Assembly (NCBI GenBank): GCA_019614645.1
Contig: JABWDB010000001.1
Coordinates: 15,789,501-15,853,500 of the forward strand
Reading direction: 5' to 3'
Length of the DNA stretch: 64,000 bases
Origin: Stratiolaelaps scimitus
Lineage: Eukaryota > Arthropoda > Arachnida > Mesostigmata > Laelapidae
The notes beneath the pieces are model-generated. The model saw only the letters and a program-made list of their open reading frames with translations, made no database searches and was not told the origin of the DNA. The first letter of the stretch is position 1, and each line of letters begins with the position of its first letter. The position numbers and the translations under genes are program-made. This document shows, piece by piece, positions 1 through 12,917 of the stretch.

Positions 1-3000
1 CGACTCGGCGAGTGGGCGTGAACAAGCCTCGAAGGGGAACCAAATGCAAAACGGCAGCGACAAAAATAGCAATGACAGTGCTAAAAAATAGCCCACCACT
101 CAATTGTATTCAACTCCATTTGGAATAGAAGCAAAGTGTCGTGGAACTGCAGCCGAAAATGCTTCTGCTCGGTGAGCCTACTCATTGAGGCAATTCATTT
201 CGCCATAAAAGGTGCTCGAGGACACCAATGGTGGTTTTTGCGAGGCGGTGCACAGTGGCTTTACCAGTAAGCATATAGACTACCAAACGTTTACCAATGC
301 TGGAAGACAAGGACTTTTGACTCAGGTTGTCTGGCAGCGGCGTGGTCGACAAAATAAAATCAGTCCAATTCGCGGTACTTTTTGACAATTTGGCAATCGT
401 AGAAATAGCGTTGCGCGATCTCTCGTTGTTACGACTGTCGGACAGGATATTTCTACTGATCATTACGGACCTCTTCTCCAATAGGCCAGCTTTGAGGCAA
501 AACAAGAGGCCAACCTAGTAATCGGCCTGTTCCCCTCTACCTCTCGCCGAATGGCCTATCACGATCACAACGCGTTTATCACAGATGCCCCTAGTCAGAA
601 AAAAATTTTTCCCTTTTTTGTCGATCGTATTTCGGAACTATTGTTAGTGGAAATCGATCGCATGAATCTCCCAGAGGTTCAAATTTCGGCCTGAACTGAG
701 GGCACGATTCGGTTTTTTGCCCAGAGTGAGCAATGTAGACACCCACCTCTGCTTTCAACATTGGCATATGCAAAGGTTCACGTAAAATTGGAAATATGAT
801 ATACTAGACTCTTAGCGATAGCTAAAGCCTCTTCGATTTCACAAGCTTTGATTTGTACAACTGATAGAACTATCATATTACATCAATATTTGGCATATAT
901 CTTGGTAAGCCAGCCGTCTTCGGTCGTATAGGACGCCCTTTGATCAACGGTGGTCCTGAGATGACCCCTTGCAAATTCCCTCTAATTTTGTTGTGGATGA
1001 CGGCCGGTGGTGGAGGAGAAGCCGCGTGGGATTCATTCCATTCACTGGTCATCTGGGTGCAGTTCACCTTTTCAAAAACGGAAATTCTTGATGAGGCAAC
1101 CACTCGCCATCTACCCCGTCACCGCAGAACATCTCGATATATACGCAATTGAGAGCTCCGCAGGATAACGGAGATGGTAGAGGCTGTGTTTACGTGTCTG
1201 GAGGACTCTGGTTGAGGCGGTGAGCAAAAACATTGCTTAGAAGATGCCCATCCTAAAAACGCTCGGAAAGCTTTAATAGATGATACACGTGTCCGAACAC
1301 TCGCCTAAGGGGAAAAACTGCCTTAGGCTTGCTGGATCGTTTAGACCGTGGTGCTAGAGCAATTTTAGATATAGTGCACTCTATAGGCCCTCAGCAACTA
1401 GGTTGATAATAAGCACCGATGGCAAAGCGGGCACTTTCATTTTGTCACTCGAACTCTTGATTGTAGCATGTGATTTCGTTCGAGAAAATCGTTCATAACT
1501 GTTAGTCGAATTCAATGTTTCTGTCTTAGTATGTTAATTTGTGAGTATTGTATCTTGGGCGTAGCGTTGAGTAACATAACAAGTCGAAATTTGCAGCTGG
1601 TTGAGTTAACTCAATTTATAAACGAGCTTGTGGTCTTCTCTTTATTTCGAGTATTTATTTGCTGTAAATTCTCACGGAGGTTCTTCCTAATACATAATTC
1701 TTATGTAACACAGATTTCTATTTTGCCTTATAATCGAAAGCATACGTACCTAGTTGAACACATAGCTGACACCGATGAGAACAGATCCACGACGTATTCA
1801 CCTATTGTAGTCATATATAGATATGTAGCCCCTATTAAGGAACCGGTTTCTTATAGTGACCAATCAGCCCCCTACAAAGAAATTCTGCCACTCAAGTGGA
1901 GTTGAACTTGAAGAGAGCGAATTTATTTGGCTGGAAGAGGTAGGCATATTGTGGCCCTATTTCCCCGTCATAGACTGACACAGTATGATTCAGATACTTG
2001 ACATCTCGTTGAGCTGACTATATCCGTAGTTCGACATCCTTGTTAGCCACGGACACTCTAGAAGGTCGGGAGGGACGAAATCAGAACTACGGACAAGCAG
2101 TTAGACGGTGAAGAAAGGGAAATCATCATCATTCCTACATTCTATCGTGTTGGATCATTTGACCTTATGGAAGAAAAATAGAGCCAACGTCTGCTAGTGA
2201 AGGGGTCCGTCAGAAAACAGAAGACAGTAAAATCGTTCTGTGGGATAATGAAATATGTGCTAAACCCATAACAAAAGCCTGGCACAAAATGCACAAAATG
2301 GATCCTAATGACGAACTAATTGCTTTCTAACCTATGGATGGGACAAGATAACCAAGATAGGCACAGATCAGGTATTTCACTTGCGTTTCGTTCTCGATGT
2401 ACAATGTCCGGTGAATATATTTTGGATGATGGCGCCGCGTATTTGATTCGTGCAAGCTTGGTACCCGGTTGACGTTACTTGGTTTGTTCGAAATAACTAG
2501 TGGATGTGTTTACTTTAAAACGTCAAAGAGTCAAATAGTGAAACACAACTATAGTCAGCACCGCGTTCTAAAAAGGTTTCTTTGAGCGTCTGTGATCACT
2601 AATTTCCCTATGGAACCGCTCTTCTCCTGTCCTGTCGATAAAAACGGTTCGTTTAGAAACGCAAACATATATAGTCACTGCTATTTCAGAGCTGCTCTTT
2701 TTCATATAACGATTCGTTACAGCGGTACAAGTCGTACTGAAAACGTCAAAGCTTGTACATGATTTTCTTTCTCTAGAACTTCAGCCTTATAGAATAAGCA
2801 TAATGTTTGCATCGCAACCACGGCGACCTCTAGTGTACATCCTGCTGTATGATTGTCGATGAAAATTGCGAATCCCTAACGGGGCCGCAATGGCCGTCAC
2901 CTTCTATCTAAGCTTCGTCCTAGTGCATCTACTGTAACTATCTTTCAGTCGTGGCTCCCGGCTGCCAGTACCCGGTGGAATAATCTTGCAAACGAAATCT

Positions 3001-3008
3001 AGGTAATT
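1..3008. other. No recognisable gene
   Basis: I see no domain, RNA gene or repeat that I can name in these 3 kb. The longest open frame (1531..1905, plus) has no family signature, no convincing splice context and a composition expected by chance in AT-rich DNA. It is probably intergenic or intronic. Confidence 0.5.
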
Positions 3009-3277
3009 TTAAAATCGTAAATCAGATTCACACGAAACGAGAGTGAATGATGACGGAACACAGCCGGACACTTCCGGGCTTCCAAGTTGGTGAGCACTAG
3101 GCCAAATTTGCGCACGGAAATTGAATTTATATTGCGAGTTGTTTCGTTGGCTGAATTCGAAGGGAAGATTTCCCTTCAGCGGGCCGTACTCGAAGCGAAA
3201 CGGAGGCATACATTCATCGCCTTGTTGCTGTGGTAGGACATCGCGTGTACACCGGTAAGATGGAGAACATTCTATAT
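3009..3277 (-). CDS. Candidate terminal coding exon, Cys-containing protein
   Basis: Reading the minus strand, a pyrimidine-rich tract ending in TTACTTAG at 3278-3285 is followed by an open frame of 88 codons, beginning IECSPSYRCTRDV and ending in TAA at 3009-3011. The frame has six cysteines (CSPSYRC, later ECMPP, GCVPS, SCES) and an NNS glycosylation site, and its codon choice is gene-like. There is no ATG, so it would be a last exon spliced from something further right. A GTGAGT donor lies 53 nt upstream, but joining it puts a stop in frame, so the partner exon is not identified. I do not recognise the family. It looks like the C-terminal part of a secreted or extracellular protein, but it could be a chance frame. 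Confidence 0.35.
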
Positions 3278-3862
3278 CTAAGTAACAAACAATAGGGGTA
3301 CACAAATGAACTCACCGGATCACACAGTGGTTATTGACAGTGGTAGCACTTTGAACATGTGCTATAGCCCGTATATATGATCAGGTGAGATTGGAGAAGA
3401 GTCGTGTAACGATCAGCTCAAGTTGTCCATCTAATGGTTAGTTGTCGTTGACTATCCCTGGAGGACTATGCGCCTGAACATATTCCTAGTAAATTTAGGT
3501 ACGAAGAGGTGTCACCCGCATCTAATCATGAAATTACAACGACTCATTAGTTGCAACTAATAATTATGTTTTCGAATCAATATAATAATATAAAATCTTC
3601 TGCTCTTCCAACCACAACCGGATATACTGAGCTGTGTTGTGAGATCCCAATAGAACTGCGAGGGGTGTATACAAAACGTGTAACACAGCCAGATCTTCTG
3701 TAGAGGGCGTCGGCACGCGCCTCATTTGCATGCATTTGTGAAAGACGAGAACCGGTGCGATGGAAGCCAAGCGTGAAAGCGGCCCAAACCCTGAAGAAGG
3801 ATGTGTTGTAATCCCTCGTGTAGTTGTCTCTAGTAGCAGAAACATGCAGGAGCTGTTATCCG
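3278..3862. other. Unassigned, overlapping open frames on minus strand
   Basis: Two minus-strand frames stay open for about 90 codons around 3564-3855. Neither has an ATG-initiated, family-recognisable product, and the splice signals do not connect either of them to the candidate exon at 3009-3277. They are left unannotated. Confidence 0.3.
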
Positions 3863-4107
3863 GTCGAACTTAGTGCGTCTTGAGTACTCGCTATGCTCAT
3901 TTCGAGAGGTATCAGACGCCCTAAAATAACAGCACACTCGCATGTGGTGAATCTTTGTGCACAAGTAGACGACAGTACGATAACGCGTTGAGCTCCCCAA
4001 GTCAGCGAATTTAATTTTGGTATATTGTACATCAAGGTAAAACACCTTAAGCCAAGGTAATCCTATGATAGTTACACTGCAGATCCCAGGACTATATATA
4101 TATATAT
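3863..4107 (+). repeat. 245-bp interspersed repeat, copy 1
   Basis: This segment reappears at 8363..8607 with only two differences (T/C at the position equal to 4002, T/G at 4047). The spacing between copies is exactly 4500 bp. The right edge runs straight into a TA microsatellite in both copies. There are no terminal inverted repeats and no convincing coding capacity. It is likely a short non-autonomous mobile element or a recent segmental copy; the family is unknown. Confidence 0.85.
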
Positions 4108-4121
4108 ATATCTATATATAT
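4091..4121. repeat. (TA)n microsatellite
   Basis: Interrupted run of TA dinucleotides directly at the right edge of the 245-bp repeat. Confidence 0.8.
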
Positions 4122-6737
4122 GTTGTAAATATTAGTTGGCTGATGTTAATTTATACATAGTAGCGGGCCAATTGGATTTTGTATCAAATTCGAGCGCCGC
4201 TTAGCGCGCTCTGCTTGTTCTAAACTCTAACGCGTTCATAAATAAATGAGAGAGGAGACGGCGCTGTTCATGACTGCGCCGAAAAAATTGTCAGAACGTT
4301 TCCTGTCGATCGTGCGGATAAGACGTGTGTCTTTCCTTAGCATAGGTTAGCAGGTTGCCCTCACCGCACGTAGTTTTTCATCAACCCGAGTAGATCACAC
4401 AAGAGAGCTGTCAACAGAAACAGCAATCAAACAATTTCTACAGTATATATATTACATTGCTTTACTTTCCGAGGGTGCTGCGCAATTCTGAGCGCGGCCA
4501 TGCAAAGTTTGACGGTTTGAAAAGGTAATTTTTCGTTATCGTGACGTAAGTTTGATGACCTCAGGGGCAACAGTTTGTGATTGTCTTTTTCCCTTTTTGG
4601 CTTGATCTTACAGGGTACTGTCTAAATATGTATTGGCAGAAAAAGCAATAGAGAAATTACTACGAAAATTACCTTCGGGACCCTCAACCTTTGCTTCGTC
4701 GTCCATAGGATGACTTAACCTTCCAAACACCATAATGTCATATATCTATATATGTCATATACTATGGTGTCGAATGATCTTGAGATTAAGAAAAACAAAG
4801 CATACAGCTACTTTCCAATATAGCTTCATATATTTTTTATTTTCAACCATCGGCAGTTGTCTACTGCGATAGTAGTTTACCATACTTAAGATTTCGTTAA
4901 TCTCTGTAAACTGATCAAAACCTCTAGTACGCACTCGCCACTTAAAAACGCCGTAAAATCCAGTTATTACAAATTGAACAGTCACGATTAGTTCTGACGT
5001 TTGTATGTTTGAGGTCAAATAAGCTAATCTGCAATTTAATTCGCCGCCACCACCACCACTCCCGTTAAGCGTTTCCCTGACTTCTGATTTGATCCTCAGC
5101 AAGTCCACGACCAAGCCATTAACTCACAAAGAGGATTTTTCTTAGCATTTCCTTGATTAGTATCTCCAGCCGGAACACTTCATATTTTCTTTCTGAATGA
5201 AAACACTCACTGTTTATGATCCTCGCGGTGTACACCGTGTAGAAGTGACATTGAGCACACATTGAGATATGACCTTGGAGAAGTTCTCGCTGAGTAGCAT
5301 TCGATACAGTGTGCGGTGTCTTTTCCACAGATCTTTTTCGATGCAAAAACGAAACGAGAGGTCGGTAGATAGACAGTCCTAAATAGAATGGCACGCTACA
5401 AAAAAAGGGGCTTGTTGAGTGCCCCTTGGTTACTTCTTAATGAGTCGAACGTAGACAAGAGGAAATGGCGCATTTGCAAAGGGCGATTTGGCTGGCGAGT
5501 ACGTCAACAAACCGCTGTCCTGGGTGTGCCATTAATGGGAAGCAATTGAGAAGTTTCAGTCCAAATAGATCACGAATTCAAGGCAAGCAGGCGGCAGGCC
5601 AGACGCACTTAAGCGTGCCCTCACTTAAGGTCAGCTCTAATATGTGACATTGAAGGAAAATTAAAGCAATCATTTAACAACAGGTACACAGATGGTCAAA
5701 GACGAAAAGAATTGTACACTAAACTCTGGCTCAGTAAGACGGTATGCAGATTTCCCACTCCTTGATCCTCCCCTCTCCAGGGGCCTCATCACACGATGTC
5801 CGATCCGGCAATGTCGCAGTACCGAGGAACACAGCTTGTGAACTGGGACAGTTGTGAGACATGCCTCAGGCCACAGGTTCAAATCCTGCCGTGGTCTTAA
5901 TATGGTATGGATTTTCCTCTCAACAAAACTCGCGTGTTAATGCGGGCATGTGGATCAGTATCGATAAATGTCTGATGCGAGAAGGGCTGGGAAGCTGCCC
6001 TGTAGCTGCAAATGAAGGATCACTAGCCTTGCGTTGAATGAAATGAGGGTCATGCATCTTTCCAAATTAACCTCTCAAAGAAAAAAAAAATATATATATA
6101 ATATATGTCTGCGATTACATATGTTTTTACTGATAGTTTAAGTAGTACGTCATTCATATTATAAGTTAGACGCCATTCAGAGACGAGGTGTGCCGCGAAG
6201 TTTTGTCTCCAGCTGACCCTCAGCAACAATGAAACACCACATTTTAGTAGCTGTTCTGTGGGTTTCACATGCTCTTACTTCTGATTCGTTAGCTAAATGC
6301 CAATCTCTCTAACTGTTATGGAGATATATTGTTGTATACCCAGAATAGACCAATGTAATCACGTACATGGTATTTATGACGCAGCACAATTGGGTGACAC
6401 CCGCATCGTTCTACTTCACATCATGTTCCATTTCACTCTCGCGCTTAACATCTTATACTCGCTGATGAATCGAACGACAACTTTAATCTTCTCTAACTGT
6501 GTAACAGTTAATACTTATACTATACGCATCGTAATTACTACCGAAGTGTTCATTGCAGTTAGTGTCCGCTGTGTTTGCAAGGGATATAACCTGCTTTTAA
6601 GTGAGATAGGTGACGCCGATGCAATGATAATTTTAGCAATAAGAACGATATCGTAGATGAGAATCAAATGTCCGACGACGCATAGATGGATATGTATTTT
6701 CTAGGAACTTACTTCATTAGATAATATCCTGGGAACA
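4122..6737. other. Non-coding; one pol III B-box-like site
   Basis: Mostly AT-rich DNA without a recognisable gene. At 5875-5890 the plus strand reads AGGTTCAAATCCTGCC, which fits a tRNA B box. No A box at the right distance and no cloverleaf were found, so it is at most a worn fragment of a tRNA-derived SINE. Confidence 0.4.
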
Positions 6738-7211
6738 AACAGCCATACAATTGGGAAGGATTATCGCATCGAGTTACTTTTTAAGAGTAATCCCGCCATA
6801 AGTCGATCCTCCGCGGAGATTGTGTGGAACTCATGCGGTTGTGGAGCCGGCAGCAATGTATTTTCATAATTTAACGAGCAAGACGTTAAGGCAAACAGTC
6901 TGGAATTTGCTTTGAAGAACTCGCCAAACCGAGAACTGCAACGAGCAGAAGACACATTGGTTAAAAATCGTTGTCGCCATTTCTTATAATCCTGATGCAC
7001 GGACCTTCATGTGCCGCCATCCACTTCTTACGGTACATAAATACAATACTGTCTGTCTCATGATTTTGCTTCTATCCAGTCTTAAATCAAAATTGCTCTG
7101 GGACCAAAGTAGCTACAATCACCGTTCGAATATCGACGTATCGAGCCGCCCGGGGGCTAAGTTTTGCGTAAGTAGCTCGATACGATAATCCTTCCCAATT
7201 GCATAGTTGTT
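6738..7211. mobile_element. 474-bp inverted-repeat element (MITE-like)
   Basis: The first 42 bases (6738-6779) and the reverse complement of the last 42 (7170-7211) match at 37 positions, sharing the core CAATTGGGAAGGATTATCG. The interior has no transposase. The size and structure fit a miniature inverted-repeat DNA transposon. No clear target-site duplication is visible next to the arms as I placed them, and I cannot assign a superfamily. Confidence 0.65.
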
Positions 7212-8285
7212 TTTCGTCAAAGGTATTGCCTAACGAGCTCTGTCAGGATGTCGAAAACAGCATCCAACTAAATATCGCATGTAGAACCTTCGGTTCTTAT
7301 AGTTGAAATCGTTCACCACAACATGATTCGTACCTAATCAATGATCACAGGTTGAACCCGGTCATGCATTAGATAGTTGCTTACAGAATGACTAAGACAG
7401 GATGTTTTTTGGGTTTGACATACTTTATTTCTATGTCGAATTAAGCTATTGTAGCCATTGGTTTTGTTTCTATCCAAAGATAGAAAGTGATTCAGACTCG
7501 TAGGTGAAGGTGTCGTGTTGTACGCCTAGTTAACGGTGACTGAAGACAGGTCAGAATCTAGTTCTGTCATGTGGTGATATTAAGTCGCCAATTGTGACCT
7601 TCGACTGGTCAAAGGATATGGTTCTGCTGCAGCGACGACCAACGGCGGACATGGTATGCGCAAGCTGATATTACAACGCGCGATTCACTGGTGCCGCGCC
7701 AGGCCTTGACATTTGTACATGTATGTAAGGACTTCTATTTGCACAAACGTGAACCTAATGTAAATGTCATTGACGCACTGATGTAGACTCGATTTCATTA
7801 AGGTGAACTTCAAAGGTTCTCTTGTACTGTGTTATCAATATCGATAAATGTGTTTGGCCGCGATATGACAGGAAAAGAGAAATACATGACGAAATTGTCC
7901 GCTATTGCTCCGCTTTCTGACTTCTATTATACATGCATACCTTGTCGGATTCGTTTCTCAGTAAATCGTACATATAATAACTATTATGAGAATAATTACC
8001 TACTGGCATGTGCCAACCTGTAATTATACCCCTGTTCGTCTGTGTTGAACGTATAGTGTTGAGATGCCATTTTCCATACAGATATTGACCTGACCTATAA
8101 AAGTTGCCCCGCAAGTACCAGCATGCCTTATAGGACATGCGGATATGTGCAAATGCAAAGGACAAAATTAGGCCGTCTTAATGGCTTACTATCCAAAATA
8201 GATTTTTTTTGCCTTTCCTGAATAGCATCTCGTGTGTAGCTTTCCCGTACCGTTTATTCTTATATTTCGGCTTGTCTTGGCATCC
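7212..8285. other. No recognisable feature
   Basis: AT-rich DNA with short chance frames only. Confidence 0.5.
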
Positions 8286-8297
8286 TTATATATATAC

Positions 8298-8349
<52 letters not shown>

Positions 8350-8358
8350 TCGTATATG
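8286..8358. repeat. (TA)n microsatellite
   Basis: About 70 bp of nearly pure TA repeats with a few TACATA interruptions. The overlapping tyrosine/isoleucine-rich frames here are artefacts of this repeat. Confidence 0.95.
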
Positions 8359-8362
8359 TATC

Positions 8363-8607
8363 GTCGAACTTAGTGCGTCTTGAGTACTCGCTATGCTCAT
8401 TTCGAGAGGTATCAGACGCCCTAAAATAACAGCACACTCGCATGTGGTGAATCTTTGTGCACAAGTAGACGACAGTACGATAACGCGTTGAGCTCCCCAA
8501 GCCAGCGAATTTAATTTTGGTATATTGTACATCAAGGTAAAACACCGTAAGCCAAGGTAATCCTATGATAGTTACACTGCAGATCCCAGGACTATATATA
8601 TATATAT
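8363..8607 (+). repeat. 245-bp interspersed repeat, copy 2
   Basis: Second copy of the unit at 3863..4107, with 243 of 245 bases identical. In this copy TA repeats flank both sides. The high identity means a recent copy event, or gene conversion. Confidence 0.85.
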
Positions 8608-10370
8608 TTGCCCATTTGTCTATTTAGTCTGCTAACCACGTCAAAGCCGCAACCAGCAACAGCAGTTGTGAGTCCCTGAGCCGTCGCAGTCACCACCTCC
8701 TCCACTCGCTGTCGCCTATAGGAGTGCCCTATGTGGCCCTATCGCCGTCGTGGTAGAAACTCCGGAGTGTGTGTGTGTGTGTGGATGGATTCCCGGCCGG
8801 CAGGCTGCCTCGCTGACTAGACTTACGTTTGTCGGTGTGGGTTCGTTTGTGTGGACGAGACCGCGATAGTTAGGTAGGAAGGTGGCCTGCTTAGGAGTGG
8901 GCTGTTAAAATGTTAAGTCAAAGTTGCTCCTTCGTACCCGTCGACGAGACAATAGCGCGCCATTGGTCTCGGTAGCACCGGGCTCCAATGAGCAGCAGGT
9001 CGACCTGGGCGTCCAGCTCGACCCTTCCTGCCGTGTTGTGGCCCTTGGCTAACAAACCGTGCGTTCACCCGGTGCCTTTGTCTGACCCACAGTTGGCAGC
9101 TCCCAACCATCCGACACGGCCAGCACACCAATGTTCCAAGGCAGCCCACAAAGGAATCGCTTGTTGTTGGATTGCTCCGGGATACAACTGTGTTCTTTCT
9201 TCGTTCTTACCGACTCCTTCGCCGAGTGGGTTGCTGTCTCACCCGCCGCTCGTTGTCATCGTCGTTGTTGTTCTTGATGGCGGTGATGGTGGCGTTGCTG
9301 TCGACGCGTACTCGTCTACCAACCGGCTCCTCTGCTCTGCGTCTGTCGGTACGGCTGTTACCTCGTACCGGACGTCCAATACTGCACTATAGATAGCTGT
9401 CTGTCTACCTTGTCGTGGAAGGTCGTCGCGGCTTCGGTTGGTTAGCCTCGCCATGTTGCAAGCTAACAACAAGCGAGTGGCTGTATTTCGGCGTGTCCGT
9501 GAGCGCGCGTTTGTGGCAATGTGGGCAGTGTCTATGTGTGTAAGGTCCCACTGTGTGAGTGGTTGTGGTCAGCAGGTCCATTGACAACAAACTCCTCTCT
9601 GACCGGTCCCCGCCATTCCTTCTCTAGCCGTCTTGTCTCTAAATTGCATTAGGCCGTTGCTTGGGTGAGGCTGTCGGTCAGTGGTCACTGGCCAGTGGCG
9701 TCCGGTCAGATCCTTCACCCCCAATGCTATCCATGCTTCCCACAAACTACCTTCAACTGCCTATTGGATTTTGCCAGAGCTAACTGGCTTGCGGGAGATG
9801 GCTGGCTTCCACGATGCTCGTGTATATCCAGTTTACCTCGCTGTCAGGAGATCCTCCTGTCGGCCGTTCGGTCTGAGGAGAAGAGGACACTTAGGGTCAA
9901 TTATTAGGCTTCACCAGGCGTCCGGCAGGTCAACACAACGACGTATCTGTCCGAATAAAAGGAGTCACGAGCCATCGAACTTACCGTTCGATTTGTAAGG
10001 TCGAAATATTTATTTATTGTAGACATATATACATATATTAACTACCTGCGCGTGTAACTGGCTGTATTCATGTCCCGTTCTACCCATAGTTTAAGCAACT
10101 TTCGGAAATTCGTTTATAATAGAACGAAGCACAAACATACTGCGGCCTCTTCTATTTTATCTAATAACATCTATGGTATTGTTTACTTATTGACTGAAAC
10201 ACCGACTTGGCAGGCGCAATCATCTAAAACAATATGCAGAATTTAGTACATTTTTCGTTGTCACAGTTATTATGATCAAATTCAGCCAAAATCGAACCTG
10301 TTCTATCAGAGTTTCCACAGATTGCACCGACCTGCGAAGTACACGCCCTCCGTCACGGCCATCATCCGAA
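8608..10370. other. GC-rich block, no supported gene
   Basis: From about 8630 to 9990 the DNA is GC-rich and CpG-containing, with a (GT)n run at 8768-8782 and many proline/serine/arginine-rich chance frames on both strands. No frame has a domain or consistent splice sites. Such blocks can be promoters or untranslated exons, but nothing in the sequence proves it here. After about 9990 the DNA becomes AT-rich. Confidence 0.4.
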
Positions 10371-11190
10371 GTTCGTGCGTTCTAGTTCGTTTCGGCTGCG
10401 CGGAACCCCTCGTATTGTTCTGTCAGCCCAGCCTGGTCCATCAGCGATTCGTCTTCTTTCCGCTATCAGTGACAATTTAGATTTTTACGGACAATCTATC
10501 ATGTCGTCATCTAAAACAAGAAGCTCTTATGATGATGTTTGCTTTTTCCATCGGGGTGATGATGAAACAATCTAGAAAAGTTTCCTACTTTATTTTTTCT
10601 CCTCGTTCTTCAGTCTTCGTTGCACTCTGACGCCCGGCGTTTGGACGTCCCCGAAACGAATAAGCATAAAATGGGCGGGTCGACGTAAAACGCGTGAAAT
10701 TTTTGGTTAGAAGCACACGAGAGTCGCGTCCGACACCAAAACGACTGGAACCCGCCCACGAACGACGATACGTTAACGATTACATCGCTCCCTTACTTGC
10801 TTGGCAGCGGGCATCGCACGACTGACATCGCTAAGCGATTACACATAAAACCTCTTGACATCACATCAGTGCTACACGGGCTTGAGCCTTCGTATCCGGT
10901 TTGCATAAAACTCCACCGAACTGACTTGTCCTCCACCGTCTCCGAGGTGCTCCACACTTGGGTACACGGTCCCCTCAATTTTTACTGCCAATATTTGAAT
11001 CTTTGTCGACACTGCGCAAACGTGTCAGTCGAGAGTCCCTGGCGCGTAGCACCTCCCAATGTCCCGGTCTTGTTCATTTTTTGGGACGTCAACGGAGTCC
11101 GTAGAGGGCCTGGGGAGCGGGGTGGAGGTTCGTGTCCCTGTAACTCAGTCATCAGTAGCGATTGTGCCACTGTTGAGTCAGCGTCGCCCT

Positions 11191-11212
11191 GCAGCAGCAG
11201 CAGCAGCAGCAG
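11191..11212 (+). repeat. (CAG)n trinucleotide repeat
   Basis: Seven consecutive CAG/GCA units; no surrounding coding evidence. Confidence 0.9.
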
Positions 11213-12893
11213 AATTAGTGATCGCGATAGAGGCATTGCCGCGGCGTAACGTTCTGTACCTGCGTCTATGCTGGAGAGCTGGCAGCATACTCAGGAGGTT
11301 AACAAATGAGTGCAAGCTCATCGCTCATCGTGTACGAGCGGGCGACACGCTATGCTTTACATCATCTATTGCCGGCCGAGTGGTGTACGAACGAGCGAGC
11401 TATGGGCAAGGCCACGAACGACGTAAGTCAGTAGACAGTTGAATCGGATAGGTGGCATTGGAATTGTAGGGTCAAGCAACAATGTCGAGTATAGTTTCAC
11501 ACTTGCCTGTCTCTGTACAATATGTAATTCTACCAAGAGGGCTTATGGGTTTTCCCGGTGATTATGAACTCTGCCGCGTGATGTGTGGGTAACTTTGATA
11601 AGATGTGTGGGCATGTCCGCATAGCAACACCCTCCTTTAAAAAGAAACGCTATTGCCGCCTTCCTTAAAGATAGGTCAGATCGGTTCATTTAGCCGCACT
11701 GTCCCTACATTCCCTACGACAGATTTTCAAACAAAGTCTATCCCACACATATTTCTCTATAGCGGTTTTGCAGATGTATGCTGCTGCACGTACATATTAG
11801 CATTTTGATTACAGAGCTATTTCCCGAACACCGCCCTGTCTTTGATCGACTACAATTCACTCAGTATGCATGCAACACAACAATTCTTTGCAAATAAGCC
11901 CCAGACGTTAGAGGCGCCCCGCCATTTCCTCAAATTGTATCCGCGCAAGTGTGTATATTCGTCAGTGTGAGCGTGCGTCGGTGTACTGGTGTCCGGGGGG
12001 GGGAGGGTGAGCCTCGGCTTTCCATGCTCGCTTGAGTCAGCAGAACTAGCGCCAGCAAGTGACACGAGGGAATTAATCAACTCGACGCCTTGGCTTGTTC
12101 GTTTTGCTCAGGGCGGGGGGATCATTTTCCTTCTGTTTCTTTCCATCGCCGCCGTCGACTTCGCCGTCGACGGGTTTGCGCTGCCCCGTTCAGCTTCGCC
12201 ATTCTCTGGATCTATCTGCCGCTTCTTATGCCGCTGCTACTGCTGTTCTTCGAGAGGAGCCAACTAGATGTCGATAATATCGGGTTATCGCTCATTGTTC
12301 TTCATCACTTCGCGCCAGGCGAATCGTCACTTGGCCGGGCGAGGCGGGCCGAATTCGGGCCCGAATCTTGATACCATCCCTTCGTCATATGCAGCCACTT
12401 GCACCGTGCCAGCCTTCATATAGGAGCCACGCAGCAACGCGGTGTGAAGCTCGGACAGAATGATGAGAGCGAAAAATTGAAAAACGACAGCTCCCCGCAA
12501 GGGACGCGCTAGCTGTAACAGAGGAGTGAGATGCTGAAAGCTTTTCACAGTCCCTTCATGGTATGTGTGTTGTATGTTCTTAGTGTGCGGACGCATGGCT
12601 GGTTCCGTTGTCGCTCGTAGAATGCTTGGAACCTTGTCAAATCGAGGGAAGTGTTCTCGTTCCAATTCAACTTTTTGGTATCGACTACAAACGAACTTTC
12701 GACGGAGTAAGCGTCAACGGCTCGACTAAAGGAAGAAGAATACGACAATCGTATTGGATTTTAATTAAAAACCTCTTAAAAAAACTTAATTATGGCGTTG
12801 AGCTCTATTAGCCTTGTGTTCTAAGCTGATGCTCTGTATCGAACATTGATGACTAAATTCGAGAATGGGCCCCAAATACCGGTTTGATCAAAA

Positions 12894-12917
12894 TTGTTGT
12901 TGTTGTTGTTGTTGTTG
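12894..12917 (+). repeat. (GTT)n trinucleotide repeat
   Basis: Eight GTT units in AT-rich non-coding DNA. Confidence 0.9.

Noticed and set aside
1531..1905. 124-codon plus-strand frame
   Set aside because: No domain, no splice or promoter context, AT-rich composition; expected by chance in 64 kb.
5875..5890. Possible tRNA gene (B box)
   Set aside because: No A box at the right spacing and no foldable cloverleaf.
8189..8545. Tyr/Ile-rich frames on both strands
   Set aside because: They are translations of the TA microsatellite and the adjoining repeat.
8988..9396. Long plus-strand frames in GC-rich DNA
   Set aside because: Open in several frames at once, low-complexity, no family features.
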